Shown: positions 36,976-46,031 of the stretch, in pieces
How positions within the stretch are numbered: the first letter of the stretch is position 1
Layout: each line of letters begins with the position of its first letter
From: Natronobacillus azotifigens
GTDB taxonomy: Bacteria; Bacillota; Bacilli; Bacillales; Amphibacillaceae
Assembly (NCBI RefSeq): GCF_026805325.1
Contig: NZ_JAPRAT010000004.1
Location: 105,586 to 169,585, forward strand
DNA: 64,000 nt
Direction: 5' to 3'
Position numbers and translations under genes: made by a program
The notes under the pieces: model-generated
Databases searched by the model: none
What the model was told of the DNA's origin: nothing
The model's input: only the letters and a program-made list of their open reading frames with translations

Positions 36976-37437
36976 TTAGGAACTTTCCTCTGTTTTACTT
37001 TGGTTAATCTGATACGAAGAGCTGAACTGGACGGTATTTGCAATCGTATCAACGATCGGGCAATGTGCTTCTAAGAATTCCACAAACTGTTTCACTTTCT
37101 CCTCTGAAGCATTCGTGCGAATAAAATAAGAAGCTCGAACATCGGAGAAACCTGGTCGAACATCCGCTTTATCGAAGAAGCCATCTAAGTTGATATCCCC
37201 TTCTAATTCCACTTTAAAATCAAGTAAATCAACATCAAATTTCTCAGCATAGGTACGTGCTACAACGGATTGGCAAGATCCTAAGGCAGATAGTAAAAGC
37301 TCTAATGGATTCATCGCTTCATCTGTACCGCCAAATGAAGCAGGCTCATCAACAAAAGCCCGGTGTTGTCGTGCTGTATTCTCGATCAAATACTTTTCCT
37401 TTAACTGTGAACTTGCTTGAAATGTTTTAACTGACAT
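36976..37437 (-). CDS. OsmC family protein under SAM control
   Basis: The protein has 153 residues from the ATG at 37437, where AAAGGGGAG lies upstream; the longer frame adds seven codons without a ribosome site. The two redox cysteines of the family are present: Cys55 in ALGSCQSV and Cys126 in EAHCPIVD. OsmC proteins reduce organic hydroperoxides with thiols. A SAM-I riboswitch and terminator in the leader tie this one to methionine or sulfur status, which is not usual for OsmC and may mean a role in sulfur-compound redox chemistry (inference). Confidence 0.88.
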   Translation of the reverse strand: MSVKTFQASSQLKEKYLIENTARQHRAFVDEPASFGGTDEAMNPLELLLSALGSCQSVVARTYAEKFDVDLLDFKVELEGDINLDGFFDKADVRPGFSDVRASYFIRTNASEEKVKQFVEFLEAHCPIVDTIANTVQFSSSYQINQSKTEESS

Positions 37438-37487
37438 GTGATTCTCCCCTTTGTTCATTTTTGTAAATACAACTCAGGCAATAATAA

Positions 37488-37519
37488 AACCTCTTCTCAG
37501 AAAATGACGAGAAGAGGCT
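37488..37519 (-). terminator. S-box terminator before the osmC-like gene
   Basis: On the minus strand CCTCTTCTC pairs with GAGAAGAGG, followed by TTTTATTATT. Confidence 0.85.
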
Positions 37520-37542
37520 GCTTCTATGTGTGCAACAGTGCT

Positions 37543-37650
37543 TCCCATCTATAGCATATCGATGCTTCTGAAATTGGCACCTGGCTTACATCTTAAATAA
37601 GCGGTTGCCGAGAGTTCACCGGGTCAGTCCCTCCCTCTCTCTGGATGAGT
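37543..37650 (-). ncRNA. SAM-I riboswitch (S-box)
   Basis: On the minus strand the S-box blocks run CTCATCCAGAGAGAGG, GAGGGACTGACCCGGTGAA, CTCTCGGCAACC, AGGTGCCAATTTC, and a closing GATGGG that pairs with CTCATC. A terminator and an OsmC-family gene follow. Confidence 0.93.
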
Positions 37651-37956
37651 TGTAATCTTATGAAATTTTTTGCAAATATAACATGGATAATTATAACTGT
37701 CAAACGATTTGTTTTTTCAAAAAAGTAAAAAATATAATCCATGAGCATAATTTTACTCCAAAACAATTGATAAAGATAGAACAATAAACAGTGTTTCAAA
37801 CAGGTTTCGTGCAATAAATTACTGAATGCATCATATCGGATGTAACGAATTATACTAGCTCGTGTTATAATAAACCACTTAGGATACTAACTATGTTCGC
37901 TCAGAACAGGTATCCATAAAGACGCATACGAGCAATAAATATGGAGGTATAAGCAA

Positions 37957-38166
37957 ATGAATAAACGATGGACAATTGATAAAATCAAGGAATTTGTTGA
38001 AAAAAATTCAGACAGTACGTTGTTAACAACGGAATATCACGGTTTTTCTCAAAAATTACTTTTTAGATGTGCATGCGGAAACCAATTTGAAAAAAACTTT
38101 ACGAAATTCAAAAATAAACACCAACGAAAATGCGATGTGTGTCAACCGCCAAAACAATCACGATAG
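37957..38166 (+). CDS. Small zinc-ribbon-like protein
   Basis: This 69-residue basic protein has CACG and CDVC pairs (FRCACGNQF and KCDVCQPP) that look like one zinc site. Similar short modules occur at the ends of phage and homing-endonuclease proteins and as free small proteins; the role is unknown. TGGAGG precedes the ATG, and a terminator follows at 38180-38210, so it is probably a real gene. Confidence 0.65.
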   Translation: MNKRWTIDKIKEFVEKNSDSTLLTTEYHGFSQKLLFRCACGNQFEKNFTKFKNKHQRKCDVCQPPKQSR

Positions 38167-38179
38167 AATAACTTAAAAT

Positions 38180-38210
38180 GCCGACTTCAATCATTGGAGT
38201 GGCTTTTTTG
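38180..38210 (+). terminator. Terminator of the zinc-ribbon gene
   Basis: GCCgACTtCAAT pairs with ATTGGAGTGGC, followed by six Ts. A closely similar hairpin occurs at 56714-56747. Confidence 0.75.
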
Positions 38211-38241
38211 ATTTTTCACTTATCTATATTCTGCAAAAAAA

Positions 38242-38272
38242 GAGCATTCCCAGCTTAAACCAGAAATGCCCA
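38242..38272 (-). terminator. Terminator of the beta-helix protein gene
   Basis: On the minus strand GGGCATTTC pairs with the GGGAATGCTC arm (with a wobble), followed by seven Ts. Confidence 0.7.
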
Positions 38273-38283
38273 TCTATAAATAC

Positions 38284-41200
38284 TTAAATGTTTTTCTTCA
38301 TTCCCAACCTTTTTTGTATCATGAAAAATATCAGTACGCCAATGATAAGTAAGACAAAACCAATCAACAAGTTTGTATAGGTGTTTGTCGCTGTATCTGG
38401 CATCTGATCCTCATCATCAGCGCCTTCTTCAGAATCATTCACATCTTTATCCGGATCGTCAGTGCTTTCTTCTGGATCATCAGCTTCTTCATCCGAATCA
38501 CCAGCCCCTCCATCCGTATTGTCAGCTTCCTCATCCTCATCATCAACCCCTTCACCCGGATCTCCAGTGCCTTCGTCCGGATCATCTGTCCCTTCAACTG
38601 GATCACCGGTGACTTGGTCCGGATCATCAGCCTCCTCATCTGGATCGTTAGTATCTTCCCCAGGTTCATCTATGTCTTCAGCATAGGTAATATAATTAGC
38701 CTCTACTGTACTATTTCCCTCTAGTGTAATATTTAAGAACTGAATATTTTCTCCAATAGGTCTTTCAATAATAGAGGAATTTCGTACAGTTAGATTCTGA
38801 ACGAGAATATCTGAGTTATTAGGAAATTCTGCTCGAGCGGAAATACGAATGCCATTTTGCCCCTCAACAATTCCACCATTAATGGTAATGTTGTATCCGT
38901 TTTCGAGTAATATGGCGTTATTTCCTGTATGAGCGATATCAATTCGATCAATAACGGCTCCACCACTTCTTGAAACACTAAAGATACCTCTACCACCATG
39001 ACGGGCGATAACTTCCCCTACAAAAATGTTCGGTGTATAGTCATCATCGATATGCCCATTACGGTTAGCCATACGGAATGCCGCATAACCAGTTCCTGAT
39101 GCTGCTCGATAACCATAAACGGTATCAACTTCTGCATTAATCGTATCATTTAATAATACACCAGAATAGCCAGTGTCTACGGCAGTGACCATGCCAATCT
39201 TAATACCATCCACCCCATAGGTTTCAAGACCATGACTGCTCGTTCCTGAAACGTAAACCTCATCTATTTGAACATTACGAACACCGTAAACGCTGTCATC
39301 ATCACGGCTATCTATTCGAATACCATGCCCGCTGTCAAGACGAAGATCAATGTTTCCTAGATGAATATCCTCTGAAGTTCGAACAAAAATACCGAAGTTC
39401 GGACTGCCTGTTACGCTTAGATTTGGAATAGAAACATTTTCAGCATATCTCACTCGTACAGCGGCTGCATGGTTATCATAGCTGAAACCACCATCTGTTT
39501 TTTTTACATGAATCGTACCACACACCTCTAAAATTGTGTGACTTGGTAGATCAATAGACTCATCAGCTGACATCGTTCCCGAATCACGAACAAGTACCTT
39601 TTCTTGATTTGTTCGATCAGGCGTTAAATTGTCTACAGCTGACTGAACGGCCTCTAGCATAACTTCACCAGAATAGACCACCTCGCCATTTGCTCGAATC
39701 GCCTGCCATGTTCCATTAGTTTGGATAACTTCTATATCAAAAGCGCCGGCACCACACTGTTCTCGTTCGGGTAGATCTCTACCTTGCGCTTCAAGCACTT
39801 CTGAAATTTCGGAAACTCCACCTTCATTAACTGCTGTAACAAAATAATAATACGGATTTGGAGAATGAATATCACTATCCGTAAAGAATGGCTCATCCGT
39901 TATCCCAATACGTTCAAATGACTCGATTGCATTTGGAATTTGCTCAAAATGGAATCGAGAACGATAAACATAGTAAAGGGTAGCATCATTGACTTCACCC
40001 CAAGAAAAGGTAACGAGTTCTTCTGATACCCCTTCGCCTAATTCTATTTCTGTTGGTTGTCCTGGAGGTGTCCTATTTTCATCAATCATTGTTACGGTTA
40101 CTTCATTACTTTTTACTGGTGTAAGTGAAAAATTTGTGACAGCCTCTACAGCATAAGTATACGTATAACCGACATTTACCGTCTCGTCACGATAATTTGA
40201 ATCGATTGTCTCTCCGATTAGAGTAAAATTGCTTTCCCCTTCTTCTTTTCGGAATACATGATAAGATACTGCAGCAGCTGAACTTTCCCAATTCAGATCA
40301 ACGAATGTACCTGTTACTGAAAAGTTAGACACTTCCAAACTATTAATGACTAATATAGGAACAATCTCAATCGCATTGATGCGTGCCCATTCGTTGGAGA
40401 AAGCAATGGTTATTTGCTCATCTGCTACGTGAATATGGTCTTCGTAAGTAAGGAACTGGCCTGCTTCTGTTCGTGTGCCACCTTGAATTTCTCCTCCTTG
40501 AAGTGAGTAGCTTGTGCGGTTATTGTCCCATTCCGCACCGGTAGTTATTAGAACTTTATAGTCCCCATTCGGAACGTCTACTCGAAAGGTATTTCCACTT
40601 GCTAAAACAAAATCTCTAAGATGCAAGTCCGTCCCTTGGTCTCGTGCACCAATCATCTCATCAAATCCGTAACCAAGATCACTGCCATAAACGACTAAAT
40701 TTGATACCTTCGTATAACCCGCTTCGACCGGACTTGTTTCGGTTCCAAAATCAAACAGACGGATGGCTTCATCAGCGCCTATTTCTGTAATTTCTATTGC
40801 ATTAATCCTTGCCCACACACCGCCAAACATAATCGTTAACTGGCCATCTGTCACCGTTGCAGAATCTTCATAAATAGCAAAATCACCAGCACTTGTATTC
40901 CGTCCACCTTCCATGTCTGCACCTTGGAGCGAAAAAGTCGTGCTATTGCTATCCCAGTTTGATCCTGTAAGTATTTCTACAAAATATTCGCCATTTGGCA
41001 AATCCACTGTAAAGGTGTTTCCACTAGCTAAGACAAAATCTCGACGCAACTCATTTCCTTGATCTCTTGAATCGCCTGGTCTAACTTCATCAAAACCATA
41101 ACCTACTTCACGATCATACCCTGTTAATTCTGATATTTTAGTATAGCCATCTGCTGAAGGGCTTGACTCTGTTCCTAAATCAAATTTCAGATGAGGTAAG

Positions 41201-41304
41201 TCATAATTGCCTTCTGCTGCACTCGTGCTAATAGAAGCGCTAGCGCTAGAAAAAAGAGAAAACACCAATAAAAAAACAATAACGAATGAAAGTTTTTTCT
41301 TCAC
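38284..41304 (-). CDS. Wall-anchored beta-helix surface protein
   Basis: The 1006-residue secreted protein has a signal peptide (about 1-30) and two repeated domains of about 140 residues (38-175 and 183-317) that open with LKFDLGTESSPSADGYTKI-like sequence and resemble galactose-binding modules of rhamnogalacturonan-degrading enzymes. Two FN3-like domains follow (about 320-510), then a right-handed parallel beta-helix region (about 560-880, many NITINGGIVEG-type turns). Next come tandem acidic DDPDEGT repeats (about 885-965), MPDTA at 968-972, a membrane segment and a basic tail. MPDTAT resembles the LPXTA sorting signal. It probably binds or cuts a polysaccharide; I see no clear lyase residues. 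A cre-like site precedes it. Confidence 0.8.
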   Translation of the reverse strand: MKKKLSFVIVFLLVFSLFSSASASISTSAAEGNYDLPHLKFDLGTESSPSADGYTKISELTGYDREVGYGFDEVRPGDSRDQGNELRRDFVLASGNTFTVDLPNGEYFVEILTGSNWDSNSTTFSLQGADMEGGRNTSAGDFAIYEDSATVTDGQLTIMFGGVWARINAIEITEIGADEAIRLFDFGTETSPVEAGYTKVSNLVVYGSDLGYGFDEMIGARDQGTDLHLRDFVLASGNTFRVDVPNGDYKVLITTGAEWDNNRTSYSLQGGEIQGGTRTEAGQFLTYEDHIHVADEQITIAFSNEWARINAIEIVPILVINSLEVSNFSVTGTFVDLNWESSAAAVSYHVFRKEEGESNFTLIGETIDSNYRDETVNVGYTYTYAVEAVTNFSLTPVKSNEVTVTMIDENRTPPGQPTEIELGEGVSEELVTFSWGEVNDATLYYVYRSRFHFEQIPNAIESFERIGITDEPFFTDSDIHSPNPYYYFVTAVNEGGVSEISEVLEAQGRDLPEREQCGAGAFDIEVIQTNGTWQAIRANGEVVYSGEVMLEAVQSAVDNLTPDRTNQEKVLVRDSGTMSADESIDLPSHTILEVCGTIHVKKTDGGFSYDNHAAAVRVRYAENVSIPNLSVTGSPNFGIFVRTSEDIHLGNIDLRLDSGHGIRIDSRDDDSVYGVRNVQIDEVYVSGTSSHGLETYGVDGIKIGMVTAVDTGYSGVLLNDTINAEVDTVYGYRAASGTGYAAFRMANRNGHIDDDYTPNIFVGEVIARHGGRGIFSVSRSGGAVIDRIDIAHTGNNAILLENGYNITINGGIVEGQNGIRISARAEFPNNSDILVQNLTVRNSSIIERPIGENIQFLNITLEGNSTVEANYITYAEDIDEPGEDTNDPDEEADDPDQVTGDPVEGTDDPDEGTGDPGEGVDDEDEEADNTDGGAGDSDEEADDPEESTDDPDKDVNDSEEGADDEDQMPDTATNTYTNLLIGFVLLIIGVLIFFMIQKRLGMKKNI

Positions 41305-41373
41305 GATTACTATCCTCCTAGTTTTTGATTGCTTGATCGAACGGTTATCACTTGAACCACTAAGACACCAATA

Positions 41374-41389
41374 AAGTAAGCGCTAACAT
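41374..41389. promoter_or_regulatory. cre site before the beta-helix gene
   Basis: AAGTAAGCGCTAACAT matches the CcpA cre consensus WTGNAARCGNWWWCAW at all but one position, about 70 bases upstream of the gene. Repression by glucose is likely. Confidence 0.6.
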
Positions 41390-41425
41390 TTTTTTGTTAT
41401 GCAAATAATGGTTTTACTATGAACA

Positions 41426-41523
41426 TTTATCCCGGAGCAACGGACGCTAGCACCCCGAATGGTTCAACTAACAATCAGTGAGGGAATAACTAAAAACCCC
41501 TACTGATTGAAGGTTCACTTTAT
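41426..41523 (+). repeat. TTTAT-bounded palindromic element, copy D
   Basis: This short copy of 98 bases lacks the whole first hairpin: the sequence passes from CCCGGAGCAAC straight to GGACGCTAGCACC, as if the hairpin between CGTCC and GGACG had been lost. The end hairpin remains. Confidence 0.75.
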
Positions 41524-41881
41524 TTCACTGTTCACCTCCTTAACTAGAATTTATAAAAGAACAATAACTAGAGCATCATATTCTAATTATTGTTTGTAAC
41601 AAAAAGCGTATGACAATAAAAGAGAGGGCTTCTAAGTAGCATGAAAATAGCTATAACAAGTAGTATTTATAAACATTAGTGATTGTGCGCTTAAGTATAA
41701 TCAGAGAATAGTGGTTTTCATTGTAATGGATAACTAAGAGGTTGATCGTAGTAGGTTTTCGATCGATAGGGTGTGATTGCAGCAACCTGCCACCTATCAA
41801 TGATTATAATTGTAGAGATACTTTACAAACATTGGTAGATAAAAAATGTTAAAAAACTTTTGAAAAACAAAGAAGATCTTC

Positions 41882-41940
41882 AAGGAGGTCTGATCCCCTC
41901 CGTGGACAATTGCTCTTAGGAATAGTTTGCCCCTTAGTAA
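41882..41940. repeat. Degenerate hairpin repeat
   Basis: GATCCCCTCCGTGGACAATTGCTC matches the core of the hairpin family, but the second arm is poorly kept and there is no T-run. Confidence 0.4.
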
Positions 41941-42189
41941 AATGCTCTTTTCAAGAAGAATCAATAAATAAATTAATTTTAATTTCAAAAAAGGGTTGTT
42001 TTCCTGATTGATCAAGTAGTATAATGTAATCAACAAGTGGTGCAATCGATTTCGCATAGTTCTTTACAGTAATTATTACAAAAATCGATTTTTCCACTTA
42101 GCGTAAGTGTTTGTAAATAATACTACCTTTTCCCCTATAAACATTGTTTTTTTGATCCAATGTAGTTTTTAATGTTTTAAAAACAGTTT

Positions 42190-42274
42190 TTGTAAGCGTT
42201 TCCCGTAATTATGAGAAGGGGTCGTTTTAATAGATGGGGATATGGTATTATTAACTTGTTTAAACAAACGTTTG
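42190..42274 (+). promoter_or_regulatory. mdx control region: cre-like site and LacI-type operator
   Basis: TTGTAAGCGTTTCCCG at 42190-42205 is close to a cre site. CAAACGTTTG at 42265-42274 is a perfect palindrome of the kind bound by LacI-family maltose regulators. They point to catabolite repression and maltodextrin induction. No such regulator is encoded in the window. Confidence 0.6.
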
Positions 42275-42316
42275 CGCGACAATGAATCTATTACTTTTAG
42301 TTAAGGGGGAAATGAA

Positions 42317-43633
42317 ATGTTTAAAGGCAAATCATTTTTAGTATCTGTAATGCTATTGTTAGTAATGTCCATGTTTTTAGTTGCTTGTAATGGAGATGAA
42401 ACGGAAGAGACAAATGGTAACACAGAGGATCAAAACACGGAAAATGTAGGAGACAACACTAATGGTGATGCGGGTGATGAAGACAGTGATGTCCCAGAAA
42501 AGCCAGAATCATTAACAATGTGGGTTAACGATGAAGATGCACAATTTGATGCATATGAAGAGATTACGAATAACTTTACAGCTGAGTATGGAATTGACGT
42601 AGAATTGATTCCGTATAGCTTTCTTGATCAAATTGATGGACTCTCACTGGATGGGCCAGCTGGACAAGGACCGGATCTTTTCTTTGCACCGCATGACCGT
42701 ATGGGAGATATCCACTTACAAGGTTTAGCTGCTGAACTTGAGTTAACTGACGATCAACTTGCTAGTCTTGGTGGTTATAACGAAGAAGCAGTGACATCAT
42801 TCAGTTATGAAGGTGTTCAATATGGAATTCCAGCTGTAGTGGAAACTTATGCATTGTTCCGTAATACGGACTTAGTTCCAGAGGCACCGGAAACAATGGA
42901 TGACTTAATGGATATTGCACGTGACCTAACAGATGGCACGAACTATGGGTTTTTAATGGAAGCGACTAATTTCTACTTTTCTTACCCATTCCTAACTGCG
43001 CCAGGCGGATATGTATTTGCACAAGATGCAGATGGTATCTATGATGCAAATGATATTGGTCTTAACTCACCAGGTGCAGTACAAGGTGCAGAAATGATTG
43101 GAACGTGGTTTGAAGAAGGATTAATTCCATCAGGGATTGATATGGATGTTATCAATGGGTTATTTAATGAAGGAAGAGTGGGAATGGTTGTAACAGGACC
43201 TTGGGCTATACCAGATTACAGAGATGCAATTGGTGATAGTTTAGCTATTTCTCCACTTCCTACGCAAGACGGGGAGAACTTAAATTCGTTCTCTGGTAAT
43301 AAAGGTTGGTTAGTGAACTACTACACGGAAAATCTATATTGGGCAACTGAGTTAGCTTTGTTTATCACAAATGAGGAAAGCTCTACTATTTACTTTGAAA
43401 CAGCAGGTGAATTACCTGCACATACTGAGGTAGATGTTGATGATGAATTCTTGGCACCGATTTTCGAGCAAACATTATATGCTGAACCAATGCCAAATAT
43501 TCCTGAAATGTCACAAGTTTGGGATCCGATTGGTGACGCATTAGACTTTGTATCTCAAGGTGATAATGCACAAGAGGTGCTTGATGAAGCAGTTGATCAG
43601 ATTGCCGAACAGATCAATATAATGAATCAATAA
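42317..43633 (+). CDS. mdxE: Maltodextrin-binding lipoprotein
   Basis: The 438-residue binding protein has a signal peptide ending in LVAC (lipobox), an acidic Asn/Asp-rich linker to about residue 55, and then a MalE-type fold (LTMWVNDEDAQFDAYEEI, GPDLFFAPHDRMG, EGRVGMVVTGPWAI). It captures maltodextrins and passes them to MdxFG. GGGGGAAATG precedes the start. Placement before the two permeases and beside three starch-degrading enzymes makes the assignment firm. No MsmX-type ATPase is present; Bacillus uses a shared one encoded elsewhere. Confidence 0.92.
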   Translation: MFKGKSFLVSVMLLLVMSMFLVACNGDETEETNGNTEDQNTENVGDNTNGDAGDEDSDVPEKPESLTMWVNDEDAQFDAYEEITNNFTAEYGIDVELIPYSFLDQIDGLSLDGPAGQGPDLFFAPHDRMGDIHLQGLAAELELTDDQLASLGGYNEEAVTSFSYEGVQYGIPAVVETYALFRNTDLVPEAPETMDDLMDIARDLTDGTNYGFLMEATNFYFSYPFLTAPGGYVFAQDADGIYDANDIGLNSPGAVQGAEMIGTWFEEGLIPSGIDMDVINGLFNEGRVGMVVTGPWAIPDYRDAIGDSLAISPLPTQDGENLNSFSGNKGWLVNYYTENLYWATELALFITNEESSTIYFETAGELPAHTEVDVDDEFLAPIFEQTLYAEPMPNIPEMSQVWDPIGDALDFVSQGDNAQEVLDEAVDQIAEQINIMNQ

Positions 43634-43641
43634 TGTGAGGA

Positions 43642-43669
43642 GGGATTGGGAGGAAACGCTCTCAATCCC
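43642..43669 (+). other. Intercistronic hairpin mdxE-mdxF
   Basis: GGGATTGGGAG pairs with CTCTCAATCCC, with no T-run. A hairpin here could protect the mdxE end of the mRNA and raise binding-protein yield over permease, as known for malE-malF. Confidence 0.6.
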
Positions 43670-43697
43670 AAATCTTCTTTAAGGAGGGACGTCTAGC

Positions 43698-45017
43698 ATG
43701 TCTACAAATAACCAAATAAAAGATAAACAAAATAACTTAGAACAAAATCAATCGAAACATAACCCGACATTGGCAGCGATACTATCGATTGTTCCTGGTT
43801 TGGGTCAAATATATAATAAGCGCTATATTAAAGGTGCGGTCCTATTCATTTTCTTTGCAGCTTTTGCGGTTGTTATGCTTGAATTTATTACGAGCGGTCT
43901 ACACGGTTTGGTGACATTAGGTGAAGTGCCAAGAGAAGATGATTCCCGTGTATTTTTAAGTAATGGTATATTAGCATTAATCTTCTCTGCTTTTTACATC
44001 GCTTTTTATATCTTGAATATTTCAGACGCGCATAAAGATGCGAAAAAAATTCAAGCAGGTTGGAAAGTTACTGGTATATTAGAAGGTTTTAGAAATGCTT
44101 GGGATTCAAGCTTCCCATATTTTCTTGTTGGTCCGGGATTAATCTTGCTCATTTTCGTTGTTATTTTCCCGTTGCTATTTATGGGATTTATAGCTTTTAC
44201 GAATTATAATTTATATAATGCTCCGCCTAGACATCTATTAGAATGGGTTGGATTCGAAAATTTCACTCGATTGTTTACCATTCGAGAGTGGCGGACAACG
44301 TTCGTTAGTGTACTTTCTTGGACCTTAGTTTGGACGTTTGTTGCAACAACGCTACAAATTGCGTTAGCTATGTTCCTTGCTATCCTTACAAATGACAAAA
44401 GATTAAAATTCAAACGTGTAATTCGAACCGTGTTCATTTTACCTTGGGCTGTACCATCTTTTGTAACAATTATTGTTTTCTCCGCTTTATTTAATGATAA
44501 TTTCGGGGCGATAAACGTAGAAATTATTCAGCCTTTGTTTAATACGATGATTCCGTGGATGACAAACTCAACATGGACGAGAGTTGCTTTAATTATGATA
44601 CAAGTGTGGCTTGGATTTCCTTATGTTTACGCTCTCTTTACGGGTGTTCTTACAGGGATTTCTAACGACTGGTATGAGGCAGCAGATATTGATGGAGCAT
44701 CTCGTTGGCAAAAATTCACAAGTATTACTTTTCCCCATTTGATGTTCGCTACAGCACCGTTATTGATCATGCAATATTCTTTTAATTTCAATAACTTTAA
44801 CGTCATTTACTTATTTAATGAGGGTGGCCCTGCTTTACGAGGCCAAACAGCTGGCGGAACAGATATATTGATATCGTGGATTTACGGATTAACATTTAAC
44901 AATCAACAATTTAATATGGCAGCTGCGATTTCCCTTATCTTGGGGTTAATTGTCGCAACATTTGCCTTTTTACAATTCCGTCGTTCACGTTCCTTTAAAG
45001 AGGAGGGGACATTCTAA
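43698..45017 (+). CDS. mdxF: Maltodextrin ABC permease
   Basis: The 439-residue MalF-type permease has an N-terminal extension with two extra membrane segments (IVPGLGQIYNKRYIKGAVLF) before the main six, as in other Bacillales MdxF. The EAA loop is YEAADIDGASRWQKFTSITFPHL. AAGGAGGG precedes the ATG. It pairs with MdxG. Confidence 0.93.
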   Translation: MSTNNQIKDKQNNLEQNQSKHNPTLAAILSIVPGLGQIYNKRYIKGAVLFIFFAAFAVVMLEFITSGLHGLVTLGEVPREDDSRVFLSNGILALIFSAFYIAFYILNISDAHKDAKKIQAGWKVTGILEGFRNAWDSSFPYFLVGPGLILLIFVVIFPLLFMGFIAFTNYNLYNAPPRHLLEWVGFENFTRLFTIREWRTTFVSVLSWTLVWTFVATTLQIALAMFLAILTNDKRLKFKRVIRTVFILPWAVPSFVTIIVFSALFNDNFGAINVEIIQPLFNTMIPWMTNSTWTRVALIMIQVWLGFPYVYALFTGVLTGISNDWYEAADIDGASRWQKFTSITFPHLMFATAPLLIMQYSFNFNNFNVIYLFNEGGPALRGQTAGGTDILISWIYGLTFNNQQFNMAAAISLILGLIVATFAFLQFRRSRSFKEEGTF

Positions 45018-45887
45018 ATGAGCCAATTAACTGCAAATAAAACGATGAGTAGAAAAACAAAAAACTTTTTCGAGTTAGCTTTGATCTATATTGTAGTAGC
45101 AATAGCGTTTGTAATTATTTTCTATCCTTTGTTGTGGGCACTAGGTGTTTCTTTAAACCCAGGACGAGGACTATATGGCGCGTCTATGATACCGGAAAAC
45201 TGGTCACTAGATCATTATCGATGGCTCTTTACGGACCCTCGAAGTAACTATCTATTATGGTATCGAAATACATTAGCCGTTTCTGCATCGGTCGCATTTT
45301 TTGGTACGTTAATTACTGCATTAACCGCTTATGCGTTTTCACGATATCGCTTTAAAGGAAGAAAAAATGGCTTATATGCCTTTTTGCTAGTGCAAATGTT
45401 TCCTGTTTTAATGGCGATGGTTGCTTTGTATATTTTATTAAATACAATTGGTTTATTAGATAGTTTATTTGGTCTAGCAATTATCTATGTTGGGGGTTCA
45501 ATTCCAATGAATGCCTTCTTAGTTAAGGGTTATTTTGACACCTTACCACGTGAACTAGACGAGTCAGCTAAGATAGATGGAGCAGGACACTTTAGAATCT
45601 TCTTTCAGATCTTATTACCGCTGGCGAAACCAATTTTAGCCGTGGTCGCATTGTTTAATTTTATGAGTCCGTTAATGGATTTCATTTTGCCACGTATTGT
45701 TATTAGGAGTCCCGAAAAATATACATTGGCTTTAGGTCTGTATAATTTTGTTAACGATCAATTCTCTAATAACTTTACCCGATTTGCCGCAGGCGCTATG
45801 CTAGTTGCGATTCCTGTAGCTATCTTGTACTTGTTTTTACAAAAGTACCTTATTACTGGTTTATCATCAGGTGCAACAAAAGGATAA
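45018..45887 (+). CDS. mdxG: Maltodextrin ABC permease
   Basis: The 289-residue MalG-type permease has six membrane segments; its EAA loop is LDESAKIDGAGHFRIFFQILLPL. It starts directly after the mdxF stop, with GAGGAGGGGAC inside the mdxF end as ribosome site, so the two are coupled. Confidence 0.93.
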   Translation: MSQLTANKTMSRKTKNFFELALIYIVVAIAFVIIFYPLLWALGVSLNPGRGLYGASMIPENWSLDHYRWLFTDPRSNYLLWYRNTLAVSASVAFFGTLITALTAYAFSRYRFKGRKNGLYAFLLVQMFPVLMAMVALYILLNTIGLLDSLFGLAIIYVGGSIPMNAFLVKGYFDTLPRELDESAKIDGAGHFRIFFQILLPLAKPILAVVALFNFMSPLMDFILPRIVIRSPEKYTLALGLYNFVNDQFSNNFTRFAAGAMLVAIPVAILYLFLQKYLITGLSSGATKG

Positions 45888-45894
45888 GGAAAAC

Positions 45895-45935
45895 AATATA
45901 GTGAGGAAGTTCATGATAACTTCCTCACTATATTT
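45895..45935 (+). terminator. Terminator of mdxEFG
   Basis: AATATAGTGAGGAAGTT pairs perfectly with AACTTCCTCACTATATT, followed by TT. It separates the transporter from the amylase genes. Confidence 0.85.
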
Positions 45936-46031
45936 TGATAAAAAAATTTTTAGAGGTTAATGCAAGCGATTTCATTAAGCCGGAAGTGGATATTGAACAT
46001 AAAGAATAACAATAAAAAAGGAGAAAATTTA

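Larger units (their letters stand above)
41390..42189. other. Gene-free gap upstream of mdxE
   Basis: About 800 bases hold repeat copy D (41426-41523) and a degenerate hairpin repeat (41882-41940). The 86-codon frame on the minus strand here has no ribosome site and a low-complexity product; I do not count it as a gene. Confidence 0.6.

Noticed and set aside
37593..37814. 73-codon frame on the minus strand before the osmC-like gene
   Set aside because: It overlaps the SAM riboswitch aptamer and has no ribosome site.
38373..38686. Several frames opposite and across the acidic repeat of the beta-helix protein
   Set aside because: They are by-products of the tandem GAT/GAG-rich repeats; no starts with ribosome sites.
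41797..42057. 86-codon frame on the minus strand upstream of mdxE
   Set aside because: No ribosome site, Leu/Ile/Phe/Tyr-rich low-complexity product, overlaps a hairpin repeat; probably chance in AT-rich DNA.
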